DNA of 64,000 nt. Source: Thermodesulfobium sp. 4217-1. Lineage in GTDB: Bacteria; Thermodesulfobiota; Thermodesulfobiia; Thermodesulfobiales; Thermodesulfobiaceae. The notes under the pieces were generated by a model. It was given only the letters and a program-made list of their open reading frames with translations, had not been told where the DNA came from and ran no database searches. Position 1 is the stretch's first letter. Each line of letters opens with the position of its first letter. A program made the translations under genes and the position numbers. The stretch is taken from the NCBI RefSeq assembly GCF_039822205.1, contig NZ_JBAGBW010000005.1, forward strand, positions 1 to 64,000, written 5' to 3'. Below are positions 16,791 to 24,156 of this stretch, one piece after another.

Positions 16791-17795
16791 TTATCTAGGC
16801 AAGTAATTTAGAGGATTCATATATCTTCCGTCAACCTTCACTTCAAAGAGTACGTGTGGCCCGGTAGACCAACCAGTACTGCCAGCGTAAGCAATCACTT
16901 GACCCTGACTAACCCTTTGTCCAACAGACACTATTAAAGAGCTATTGTGAGAATATGATGTACTAATGCCATCACCATGGCTTATTGTGACAATCTCTCC
17001 ATAACCATGTTCCCAACCAGAATAAGTTACTATTCCCCTATCTGCTGCTCTCACAGGAGTACCATAGGGAACTCCTATGTCAATACCCGTATGAAATTCT
17101 GGAGTGCCAAAAATAGGATGAATCCTCCAACCAAAGCCAGATGTAATAGGCCCATCGACAGGCCATATAAAATCTCCAGGAAAGCCTCTACCCCTGTAAG
17201 CAAGGGCGACGCGAGTATAGCCGCTATTGCTATCTGTTGTCCACTTATTCACAACCTCAGATACCACATCAAGCCCTGGTATAAATATATTCTGACCTGC
17301 CTGGAGGAGTTGAGAATCTGGAATGTTATTTGCCTTTAAAATTCTTTCCTCGCCAACTCCATAAATGTTACAAATTTCACTAAGAGTATCTCCATCTTGC
17401 ACTGTATACATAACACCGTTCATGTTAGGAATATTTAATTTTTGTCCAATTTTAAGATATCCTTCATCATTAATGTTATTCAAAAGTTTAATAGTCTGAT
17501 AACTAACATTAAATTTCTGGGCAATACCATCAAGGGTATCTCCATCTTGCACTGTATATTGCTGAATCTGAATCTTTGAGTTGTTCAGAACCTTTTTGCT
17601 GCTATCTGCTGGTAGGCTCTGAATAGAAACCCTTGAAAAGCCAGCATTTTGTGAATGTGAATTGGCGTAATTAGTAAGAAACAACCCGATTACTAAAAGC
17701 GGAACAATTGGAAAAAAATAAAATATCTCCTTTTTATACTCTTTCAAAAAAGTCTTTATACTGCTAAAACTAAGATTCTTTAACCAATTAAGCAA
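16791..17795 (-). CDS. LysM-M23 peptidase family protein with altered zinc site
   Basis: A membrane helix near residues 25-45 anchors the protein. Two LysM domains follow (each opening Y-T-V-Q-D-G-D-T-L, near residues 80 and 130), then an M23/LytM domain with H-T-G-I-D-I-G and Y-S-H-N-S. LysM binds glycan strands and M23 domains cut peptide crossbridges or activate amidases. The final zinc motif, normally G-P-H-L-H-F-E, reads G-P-H-V-L-F-E (CAC GTA CTC), so the last zinc histidine is leucine. I infer a non-catalytic, EnvC/NlpD-like role. I start at TTG 17795, six bases after GAGGTGA; a GTG at 17804 lies inside that site. Confidence 0.88.
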   Translation of the reverse strand: MLNWLKNLSFSSIKTFLKEYKKEIFYFFPIVPLLVIGLFLTNYANSHSQNAGFSRVSIQSLPADSSKKVLNNSKIQIQQYTVQDGDTLDGIAQKFNVSYQTIKLLNNINDEGYLKIGQKLNIPNMNGVMYTVQDGDTLSEICNIYGVGEERILKANNIPDSQLLQAGQNIFIPGLDVVSEVVNKWTTDSNSGYTRVALAYRGRGFPGDFIWPVDGPITSGFGWRIHPIFGTPEFHTGIDIGVPYGTPVRAADRGIVTYSGWEHGYGEIVTISHGDGISTSYSHNSSLIVSVGQRVSQGQVIAYAGSTGWSTGPHVLFEVKVDGRYMNPLNYLPR

Positions 17796-17853
17796 TAAAA
17801 TCACCTCTCAAATTTAAATTTGATTTAAAAATTATGATATAATCAAATACGTT

Positions 17854-17930
17854 GTGCCCGTAGCTCAGTTGGATAGAGCGTTGGACTACGAATCCAAAGG
17901 TCACAGGTTCGAATCCTGTCGGGCACGCCA
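17854..17930 (+). tRNA. tRNA-Arg (anticodon ACG)
   Basis: A complete 77-base cloverleaf. The acceptor arm GTGCCCG pairs with CGGGCAC, the D-arm is AGCTCAGTTGGATAGAGC, the anticodon stem TTGGA/TCCAA holds loop CTACGAA with anticodon ACG, and the T-arm has GGTTCGAATCC. The CCA end is encoded. ACG (deaminated to ICG) reads CGU, CGC and CGA arginine codons. A TATAAT at 17838-17843 fits a -10 element. Confidence 0.97.
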
Positions 17931-18196
17931 TTTTAAGTTCCATTTACAGAAAAAAACCTCATTTATTGTTTACCTCCTGAAAAGCCATTGTTTCCCTTTG
18001 CCCCATTTAAGCAATTTCATCAGACAAAATAAATAATCTTCATTAGATTTAGATTAAGAATAAATCCAAGACAACTTTAAAAGTATAAATTTTTAAAAAG
18101 GATATGTCAAACATTATTAGCATAAAAACAATATTTTTAATTGTATTTTAATATAGAATGGATTATATATAGTTTTTTGAAATTAACACAAGTGTA
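17931..18196. other. intergenic gap before the Hdr/sulfur operon
   Basis: An AT-rich stretch between the tRNA and the promoter of the ArsR-led operon. I see no frame longer than a few dozen codons with a ribosome site, no strong hairpin and no tRNA. It may hold upstream regulatory sites, but none can be named from sequence. Confidence 0.6.
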
Positions 18197-18254
18197 TTGA
18201 CAAAATAAAAAAGATAATATAAACTTATCTTCGAATGTATGAATATAAGTTTAT
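18197..18254 (+). promoter_or_regulatory. promoter with ArsR-type inverted repeat for the Hdr/TusA/DsrE operon
   Basis: A consensus -35 TTGACA (18197-18202) lies 15-17 bases before TATAAA/TAAACT (18218-18225). Overlapping the -10 and running into the leader is an inverted repeat of ATAAACTTAT (18219-18228) and ATAAGTTTAT (18245-18254) with a 16-base spacer. The site sits just before the ArsR-family gene, as expected of an autoregulatory operator that blocks the promoter until the inducer binds the repressor. Confidence 0.65.
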
Positions 18255-18260
18255 GAGGAG

Positions 18261-18647
18261 GTGAAAGAAATTAATTTGTTACAGCTCTTTGAAGCTCATG
18301 CAGAACTTTGCAAAAGCCTTTCTAGTCCAAAAAGGTTGATGATAATAGCTATGCTTTCCGAAGGAGAGGCTAACGTAACTGAAATATCAAAAACAATTGA
18401 TGCCAGACCATCTACGGTTAGCCAGCACTTAGCTATACTTAGATCGCACAATTTAGTTGATACCAGAAAAGAAGGCAAAACTATATTCTATTCACTTTCA
18501 GACAAAAGGTTAGGTGATGCTTGTAGCATTATAAGACAAATCCTTTATGAAACGATGAAAAAACAAGGAAATTTTGCAAAAGAGATGAGTATAGAAAGCA
18601 ATTTCTTATGTTTTAAAACAAAAAATAATCTTAGGAGGCTACCATGA
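18261..18647 (+). CDS. ArsR-family transcriptional regulator of the sulfur operon
   Basis: A winged helix protein: L-S-S-P-K-R-L-M-I-I-A-M-L at the start of the DNA-binding fold, the recognition helix region with R-P-S-T-V-S-Q-H-L-A-I-L, and wing K-E-G-K-T-I-F-Y-S-L. It lacks the ELCVCDL metal-binding motif of arsenic and cadmium sensors. It has cysteines near residues 17 and 88, one each in the first and the late helices, recalling persulfide-sensing ArsR members (BigR, SqrR, sHdrR), though the exact positions differ. It starts at GTG 18261 next to GAGGAG and overlaps tusA by four bases, so it is the first gene of the operon it probably controls. Confidence 0.85.
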   Translation: MKEINLLQLFEAHAELCKSLSSPKRLMIIAMLSEGEANVTEISKTIDARPSTVSQHLAILRSHNLVDTRKEGKTIFYSLSDKRLGDACSIIRQILYETMKKQGNFAKEMSIESNFLCFKTKNNLRRLP

Positions 18648-18895
18648 GTTTAGATTTAAAAAGCTTAAAAGTTGATACATCAGTCGATGCAAGAGGAAGC
18701 GCCTGTCCAGGACCATTACTTGCAGCCAAAAGACAAATCGTCTCTATACCTATTGGAGGAATTATGGAAGTTTTGTCATCCGATGAGGGCACGAATGAGG
18801 ATCTACCTTTATGGGCAGAAAAGGTTGGACATGAATTTTTAGGTGACGTTGAAGAAGCTGGATACTGGAAGCTTTATGTAAAAAGAGGAAAATAA
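18644..18895 (+). CDS. tusA: TusA-family sulfur carrier protein
   Basis: TusA proteins carry sulfur as a cysteine persulfide between enzymes in the cytoplasm. Here the active site V-D-A-R-G-S-A-C-P-G-P-L-L lies near residues 14-26, with the reactive cysteine in the C-P-x-P-like motif C-P-G-P. The rest of the 83-residue chain fits the two-layer alpha/beta fold, including the G-G-I-M-E-V-L strand and a K-L-Y-V-K-R end. Its place in front of Hdr and DsrE genes argues for sulfur trafficking in energy metabolism rather than tRNA thiolation. The start overlaps the ArsR gene by four bases after an AGGAGG site. Confidence 0.95.
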   Translation: MSLDLKSLKVDTSVDARGSACPGPLLAAKRQIVSIPIGGIMEVLSSDEGTNEDLPLWAEKVGHEFLGDVEEAGYWKLYVKRGK

Positions 18896-18896
18896 A

Positions 18897-19286
18897 TTGT
18901 CAAATCCAAAAATCTTAGTTTTTTCAACAAATAATATTTCAGATCCTGGCATTGATCTTGCAGGGGCATCTCACATGGACTATCCAGAATCAGTAAAGAT
19001 CATCACAGTTCCTTGCTCTAGTGGCATAAGTCCAAAATGGATTTTAAATGCCATAAAAGGTGGTTTTGATGGAGTATTTGTAGCTGCTGATGGTACAGAC
19101 TGCCCATATTTAACTGATTGCACTGATAGAACTGCAAAAATAGTTGAAAAGTCTCAAGAACTCCTTAAAGCAAATAATTTAGATCCCAGAAGGATAAAAA
19201 TGGCTGCAATATGCTCAGTTTGTGCCGAATCATTTGTCTCACATATTAAAAAGTTTCACAAAGCATTAAGTGAGTTAAATAACTAA
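18897..19286 (+). CDS. MvhD/FlpD-like iron-sulfur electron-transfer subunit
   Basis: The fold pattern matches the MvhD delta subunit, which passes electrons between a hydrogenase or dehydrogenase and HdrA through a [2Fe-2S] cluster: V-P-C-S-S-G-I-S-P near residue 39, G-G-F-D-G-V-F-V-A near 58, T-D-C-P-Y near 68, and L-D-P-R-R-I-K near 100. The cysteines differ from the usual set: the G-C-x-x-G-D-C-H-Y loop is A-D-G-T-D-C-P-Y-L-T-D-C, and the S-A-A-E end is I-C-S-V-C-A-E. Five cysteines remain, so a cluster is possible but rearranged. The start is TTG 18897 after AGAGGA, two bases past tusA. Confidence 0.82.
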   Translation: MSNPKILVFSTNNISDPGIDLAGASHMDYPESVKIITVPCSSGISPKWILNAIKGGFDGVFVAADGTDCPYLTDCTDRTAKIVEKSQELLKANNLDPRRIKMAAICSVCAESFVSHIKKFHKALSELNN

Positions 19287-19299
19287 CTATAAGGAGCAA

Positions 19300-21888
19300 A
19301 TGGTGAGTGACTATAAAAAATTCGATGCATTAGTTGTAGGTGGGGGAATTGCAGGGATGGAATCATCCATCTTGCTTGGCGACATGGGTTTTAAAGTGCT
19401 TCTTGTAGAAAAAGAATCCAGTATTGGCGGCAAGATGATATTACTTAGCAAAGTATTTCCTACCCTTGACTGTTCAAGCTGCATATCTACGCCAAAAATG
19501 GCTGCTACTGCTGCTCATAATAATATTACCGTGTTAAATTATAGCGAGGTAGAGGAAATAAAGAAAAAAGAGGATTCGTTTACTGCTAAAATTCTTAAAA
19601 AAGCGTCTTTTGTAGATCCTGCTAAATGCACTGGCTGCGGCCAGTGCGAGCTTGCATGCACTGTTCCCCTGCTCGATCAATTTAATTGCGACTTGATTCC
19701 CAGGAGAGCAGCATACATTGCATTTCCTCAAGCAGTTCCAAAAAAAGCTGTAATAGAAAAATTTGGAACATCTCCTTGTACTTTTGTATGCCCTGTTGGC
19801 GTAAAGGCTCACGGATTGGTTTCACTGTCAAGATCTGGAAAATTTGAAGAAGCATATAGCTTGCATCTTGAAGATTCGCCGATGGTCGGAACTCTCAGTA
19901 GAATCTGTTCTGCGCCATGCGAAAAGAGATGCACAAGAAACCAGTTAGAAGGTTCTATTCCTATTCGAAACATAAAAAGATACATAGCAGACAAGCACTT
20001 TGAAAGCTTCCCTACACCTCAGAAAAAAGAACCAAAGAATATATTAGATAAGAAAATTGCAATTGTAGGCTCTGGTCCATCAGGATTGAGCGCAGCGTAT
20101 TATCTTACCAAAAAAGGTTACAAAGTAACTATCTTCGAATCCTCTGATAAATTAGGCGGAAAGCTTCAACTAATACCAGACTATCTACTGCCAAAATATC
20201 TCTTAGACAGAGATATCGAAGAGATAACTTCATATCAAAATATCGAAGTAAAACTAAATACTACAGTATCTTCCTTAGGGAAACTAAAAGATGATGGATT
20301 TGAAGCAGTTTTATTATCGACTGGAACCTGCTATGACAAGGGTGAATATCCTGATGTCCTAAAGCAAAAAAATGCTATAGATGCAATATCATTTTTGCAA
20401 AACAAAGAAAACCATGAATCTCTTAATTCTAAAAACGTAGTTGTATTTGGTGGAAACAATATTGCTATGCACTGTGCCAGAATAGCGCTCAGACACAAGG
20501 CAAATGTTTCAATACATTTTGAAAAAGACAGGATTGATATGAGCGCTTCAAAGAAAGAAATTGACGATACTGTAAACGAAGGGGCAAAATTAGTCCTAAA
20601 TTCACAGCTCGACAAGTTAGAGAATGCAGATTTCATAATTTACTCAATCGATCCAAAGCCTGACTTGTCTATCTTAAAGGGGTCTGAATTAGAGTCAAGC
20701 TCATTGAAGGTAAACGAATTCCAACAAACTCAAATTCCGTGGATATTTGCTTGTGGAGATGTAACAAGCGGACACTCAAACATTCTTAAAGCTATTTCAA
20801 CATCTAAAAAGGCTGCATTTTATGTAGATCTATTTTTAAATAATACAGATCTACATTCGGAGAAATTTGATGACAGACTCCCCGCCGTAAAACCAAATGA
20901 GATAAAAGAACGTTACAATTCAAGTTTCCCAAAACATATGCAATTTTTACCACATCTGAGACCAGACAAGCTCAGTCTTGAAGAAATAGAGCAAACCATA
21001 TCTGAAGAAGAGGTAAAAAAGTACGCCACAGGCTGCTTAGATTGTGGTGGATGCAGCGAATGTCACCAATGCGTAAACATTTGCCCTGCAAACGCTATAG
21101 ATTTCTCGATTAGACCTGTAAACTACGAAATAGAAGTGGATACCGTAATTGTATCCACAGGATTCAAGCTGTTTGACGCAAGCAAAAAAGAAATATTTGG
21201 ATTCGGTAGATTTCCAAACGTCATAGATGCAATGCAGATAGACAGAATACTCGCCCCAACCAGGCCGTATAACGCTGTTATAAGGCCATCAGACGGTAAG
21301 GTTCCCTCAAATATTGCTATGATACTGTGCGTAGGCTCTCGTGATAAAAAGGTAAACAACAATATTTGCTCCAGAGTTTGTTGTATGTATTCGCTAAAAC
21401 AGGCCCAGCTTATTATGGGAGCGCTACCTGTTGCCGATCTGACAATATATTACATTGATATAAGAGCTTTCGGCAAGGGATATGAAGAATTTTATCATCA
21501 GGCCAAAGAAATGGGCATCAGATTTGTAAAGGGGAAGGTTGCAAGAATTGAAGAAGATGAAGAGAGCAATCTAAATCTATTTTACGAGGATATCGAGGAA
21601 GATGGTCAGGTAAAAATTGCAAATCACGATATGGTAATATTATCAGTCGGCTTACTGTCAAACACATCAGCTTTTGAGCCATTCAAGGATTTAAAACTAG
21701 ACTCAGACGAACATATGTTTGTAAAAGAAGTGGACGAAAACATAGAACCAGCAAAAACCTCGATAGATGGAATATTTGTCGCAGGAACATCAACCGCTAT
21801 AAAAGATATCCCCGATTCGGTCCTTCATGCCGGAGCTGCTGCGGCACAAGCAGCCGGATATATTTCAAAAAAGAGGAGGGGGCTATGA
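19300..21888 (+). CDS. HdrA fused to a GltD/NfnB-like NAD(P)H-binding module
   Basis: An 862-residue flavoprotein of composite design. Residues 1-122 are HdrA: FAD loop G-G-G-I-A-G at 14-19, D-C-S-S-C-I-S-T-P-K-M near 58, and cluster cysteines C-T-G-C-G-Q-C near 110. Residues about 155-540 are an inserted GltD-type unit: C-P-V-G-V, I-C-S-A-P-C-E, then a second dinucleotide loop G-S-G-P-S-G at 257-262 and a closing A-C-G-D-V. Residues 560-862 return to HdrA, with C-L-D-C-G-G-C-S-E-C near 579, C-V-G-S-R-D and C-S-R-V-C-C. GltD modules bind NAD(P)H and FAD, so the protein should link the Hdr complex to pyridine nucleotides. ATG 19300 follows AAGGAG. Confidence 0.92.
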   Translation: MVSDYKKFDALVVGGGIAGMESSILLGDMGFKVLLVEKESSIGGKMILLSKVFPTLDCSSCISTPKMAATAAHNNITVLNYSEVEEIKKKEDSFTAKILKKASFVDPAKCTGCGQCELACTVPLLDQFNCDLIPRRAAYIAFPQAVPKKAVIEKFGTSPCTFVCPVGVKAHGLVSLSRSGKFEEAYSLHLEDSPMVGTLSRICSAPCEKRCTRNQLEGSIPIRNIKRYIADKHFESFPTPQKKEPKNILDKKIAIVGSGPSGLSAAYYLTKKGYKVTIFESSDKLGGKLQLIPDYLLPKYLLDRDIEEITSYQNIEVKLNTTVSSLGKLKDDGFEAVLLSTGTCYDKGEYPDVLKQKNAIDAISFLQNKENHESLNSKNVVVFGGNNIAMHCARIALRHKANVSIHFEKDRIDMSASKKEIDDTVNEGAKLVLNSQLDKLENADFIIYSIDPKPDLSILKGSELESSSLKVNEFQQTQIPWIFACGDVTSGHSNILKAISTSKKAAFYVDLFLNNTDLHSEKFDDRLPAVKPNEIKERYNSSFPKHMQFLPHLRPDKLSLEEIEQTISEEEVKKYATGCLDCGGCSECHQCVNICPANAIDFSIRPVNYEIEVDTVIVSTGFKLFDASKKEIFGFGRFPNVIDAMQIDRILAPTRPYNAVIRPSDGKVPSNIAMILCVGSRDKKVNNNICSRVCCMYSLKQAQLIMGALPVADLTIYYIDIRAFGKGYEEFYHQAKEMGIRFVKGKVARIEEDEESNLNLFYEDIEEDGQVKIANHDMVILSVGLLSNTSAFEPFKDLKLDSDEHMFVKEVDENIEPAKTSIDGIFVAGTSTAIKDIPDSVLHAGAAAAQAAGYISKKRRGL

Positions 21889-23612
21889 GCGATAAAATTG
21901 GCGTTTTTGTTTGTTATTGCGGAGGAAATATATCTGACTTTGTGGATGTAGAAAAGGTAAAGGATACAATTTCGGGTGAAGAAGGCGTAGCATTCGCTAA
22001 AACGAATATGTTCACCTGTTCTGATAGCGCTCAAACAGAAATGATAAACGCTATAAAAGAAAAGAATCTTGATGGAATTGTAATAGCATCATGCTCGCCA
22101 AAACTACACTTAAAAACATTTCAAAATATGGCACAAAGAGCAGGACTTAACCCATATCAGTATACTCAGGTAAATATCAGAGAGCAATGCTCATGGGCAC
22201 ACACCCACAACAAAGAAGCTGCCACTGAAAAAGCAATAGATTTAGTCAGAGCAGGTATAGCGAAGACCAGAAACTCAATCCCCCTTACTCCGTTAAGAGT
22301 AAATACTGTAAATCAAGCCCTAATAATAGGAGGCGGCATATCTGGACTAAGGTGTGCTTTAGCGCTATCTGAAATGGGAATTTTTGCTCACGTAGTAGAG
22401 AAAGAATCGAAAATAGGCGGAAATCTAAACGATATAGGAATGGTCTTCCCAGACAAGAAAAACGGTTATGAGCTAATAGACGCCCTTGCAAAAGAAATTA
22501 AAAAGAGAGACAACATAAACATTTACACAAATGCAAAATTAACAAAAAAACAAGGCAGTGTTGGTAATTTTGAATGCGATATAGTTTCTGGAAACGAGAA
22601 ATTAACTCTAAATGTTGGTTCAATAATTTTGACAACTGGATTTAAACCTTATACTCCAGAACCCAATGAGTTTGGTTATGGACATCCTAATGTAATAACA
22701 TTGGTGGATTTTAAGAAATTATTATCAAATAATTCTAAAAAAGGCGAATTAATCTTTAACGGTCAAAGAGTTAGAGAGATAGCCTATGTTTACTGTGTTG
22801 GGTCGAGGGAAAGCACTAAGGAAGATGGAAATAAGTATTGCTCCAGATATTGCTGCAGCGCTGCCAATTATACGTCTCTTTTAGCTTTTGATATCGATCC
22901 TAAATTGAAGCAATACCACATTTATAGAGATATTAGAACCTATGGCAAATACGAGGAATATTATGAAGAAAACCTTAGGCGCGGCGCATTATTCTTTAAA
23001 TATGATGAAGAAAGTCCGCCAGATATCAGCTCCAAAGGTGAAAGAATAAAGATATTGGTAAAAGATAGGCTTATAGCAAAAGATGATATTCTAATCCCCT
23101 GCGACTTGTTAGTTTTAGTAAATGGCATGGTAGCGAATGAAAACGCAGAGCTAAACAATATTCTAAAAACTCCAATTGGTAAAGATAAATTTTATAATGA
23201 AATACATCCAAAATTAAGACCAGTGGAAACTGTAATAGACGGTATATTCATAGCAGGAACGTCACAGGGACCGAAAAATATCTCAGAAAGCGTAGCAAGC
23301 TCGATGGCTGCTGCATCAAAAACAGCATCTCTTCTCATTAAGGGCTATGTAGACATTGAACCAACAATTGCACATGTAATAGAAGAAAAATGCACAGGTT
23401 GCAAACTTTGTGAACACTCATGCCCATACGAAGCAATATCTTTTGTAAGCAAAAACGATAAAGCAATTGCAGATATAAACCCAGCTATTTGTAAAGGATG
23501 CGGTGGCTGTGTTCCAGATTGCCCCGAAGACGCTCTCGAAGTTCTTGGCTACACACACTCTCAAATAAATTCTATGATAGATTCTATGCTTTTGGAGGCA
23601 AAAGAATGCTAA
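21885..23612 (+). CDS. hdrA: HdrA-like FAD/iron-sulfur protein
   Basis: A 575-residue HdrA of the canonical kind. The N-terminal domain opens with V-F-V-C-Y-C-G-G-N-I and includes S-C-S-P-K-L-H near 70. The FAD loop I-I-G-G-G-I-S-G is near residue 147, with C-V-G-S-R-E and Y-C-S-R-Y-C-C near 305-325, and a G-I-F-I-A-G-T end motif. The C-terminus has two ferredoxin clusters, C-T-G-C-K-L-C-E-H-S-C-P and C-K-G-C-G-G-C-V-P-D-C-P. HdrA carries the bifurcating flavin in heterodisulfide reductase complexes. It overlaps the HdrA-GltD gene by four bases (ATGA), so the two HdrA forms are made together. Confidence 0.93.
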   Translation: MSDKIGVFVCYCGGNISDFVDVEKVKDTISGEEGVAFAKTNMFTCSDSAQTEMINAIKEKNLDGIVIASCSPKLHLKTFQNMAQRAGLNPYQYTQVNIREQCSWAHTHNKEAATEKAIDLVRAGIAKTRNSIPLTPLRVNTVNQALIIGGGISGLRCALALSEMGIFAHVVEKESKIGGNLNDIGMVFPDKKNGYELIDALAKEIKKRDNINIYTNAKLTKKQGSVGNFECDIVSGNEKLTLNVGSIILTTGFKPYTPEPNEFGYGHPNVITLVDFKKLLSNNSKKGELIFNGQRVREIAYVYCVGSRESTKEDGNKYCSRYCCSAANYTSLLAFDIDPKLKQYHIYRDIRTYGKYEEYYEENLRRGALFFKYDEESPPDISSKGERIKILVKDRLIAKDDILIPCDLLVLVNGMVANENAELNNILKTPIGKDKFYNEIHPKLRPVETVIDGIFIAGTSQGPKNISESVASSMAAASKTASLLIKGYVDIEPTIAHVIEEKCTGCKLCEHSCPYEAISFVSKNDKAIADINPAICKGCGGCVPDCPEDALEVLGYTHSQINSMIDSMLLEAKEC

Positions 23613-23848
23613 AAAAATTTATTAGGCCACCATTACAAGTTATCAAGAGCGAAATGTATTTTCATGAAAAAATAGCCTCTTTACTTAAAAATGAGCCCAA
23701 AACAATCCCAGAACTCTCACAAGAGCTAAATGTACCCAGCTACGAAGTCACTATGCACCTAATGGCAATGAGAAGATACAATCTTGTGGAAGAGCTTCCG
23801 AAAAAGAGACGAGATGATTACTATAAATACGCTCTCAAGGAGAAATAA
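23606..23848 (+). CDS. small winged-helix DNA-binding-like protein
   Basis: An 80-residue protein with a helix-turn-helix core: I-A-S-L-L-K-N-E-P-K-T-I-P-E-L-S-Q-E-L, then V-P-S-Y-E-V-T-M-H-L-M-A-M as recognition helix, and a short basic wing P-K-K-R-R-D-D-Y-Y-K-Y. It starts at ATG 23606, seven bases inside the end of hdrA, with GGAGG upstream. Its place between hdrA and hdrC, tightly coupled, argues for a role tied to the complex. It may be a second regulator or a structural subunit that borrowed the fold. I do not recognise a named family. Confidence 0.75.
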   Translation: MLKKFIRPPLQVIKSEMYFHEKIASLLKNEPKTIPELSQELNVPSYEVTMHLMAMRRYNLVEELPKKRRDDYYKYALKEK

Positions 23849-23849
23849 T

Positions 23850-24152
23850 ATGATAAAAGTCAATTCTGGATTAATAGATAAAATTAAAATAGATGAAAAT
23901 TTTAACGCATCGGCATGTTTTAATTGCGGGACTTGCTCGGCACTGTGCCCAGTAGGTTTTGATATTTTACCCAGAAAACTCTTTAGATATGTTCTTTTGG
24001 GCGATGAAGAGAAAATTCTTGAGAGCACAGATCAGATATTTTCATGCCTTTTGTGTAGGATGTGTGAAGAGCAGTGCCCCCATGAAGTAAACATAACAGA
24101 AAATATAAGGCTAATCAGAAGCTATCTTGCTAAAAGCAAGCTGGGAGTGTGA
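23850..24152 (+). CDS. hdrC: HdrC-like iron-sulfur subunit
   Basis: A 100-residue protein with two [4Fe-4S] ligand sets of the HdrC type: C-F-N-C-G-T-C-S-A-L-C-P near residue 24 and C-L-L-C-R-M-C-E-E-Q-C-P near 66. HdrC relays electrons between HdrA and HdrB in the cytoplasm. The start ATG 23850 is one base after the stop of the winged-helix gene; an earlier in-frame codon inside that gene has no ribosome site. The hdrB-like gene follows after four bases. Confidence 0.9.
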   Translation: MIKVNSGLIDKIKIDENFNASACFNCGTCSALCPVGFDILPRKLFRYVLLGDEEKILESTDQIFSCLLCRMCEEQCPHEVNITENIRLIRSYLAKSKLGV

Positions 24153-24156
24153 AAAA

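Noticed and set aside
23498-23605. A longer winged-helix protein starting at 23498
   Set aside because: This part overlaps the hdrA ferredoxin region in another frame, is arginine-rich and lacks a ribosome site; ATG 23606 follows GGAGG.
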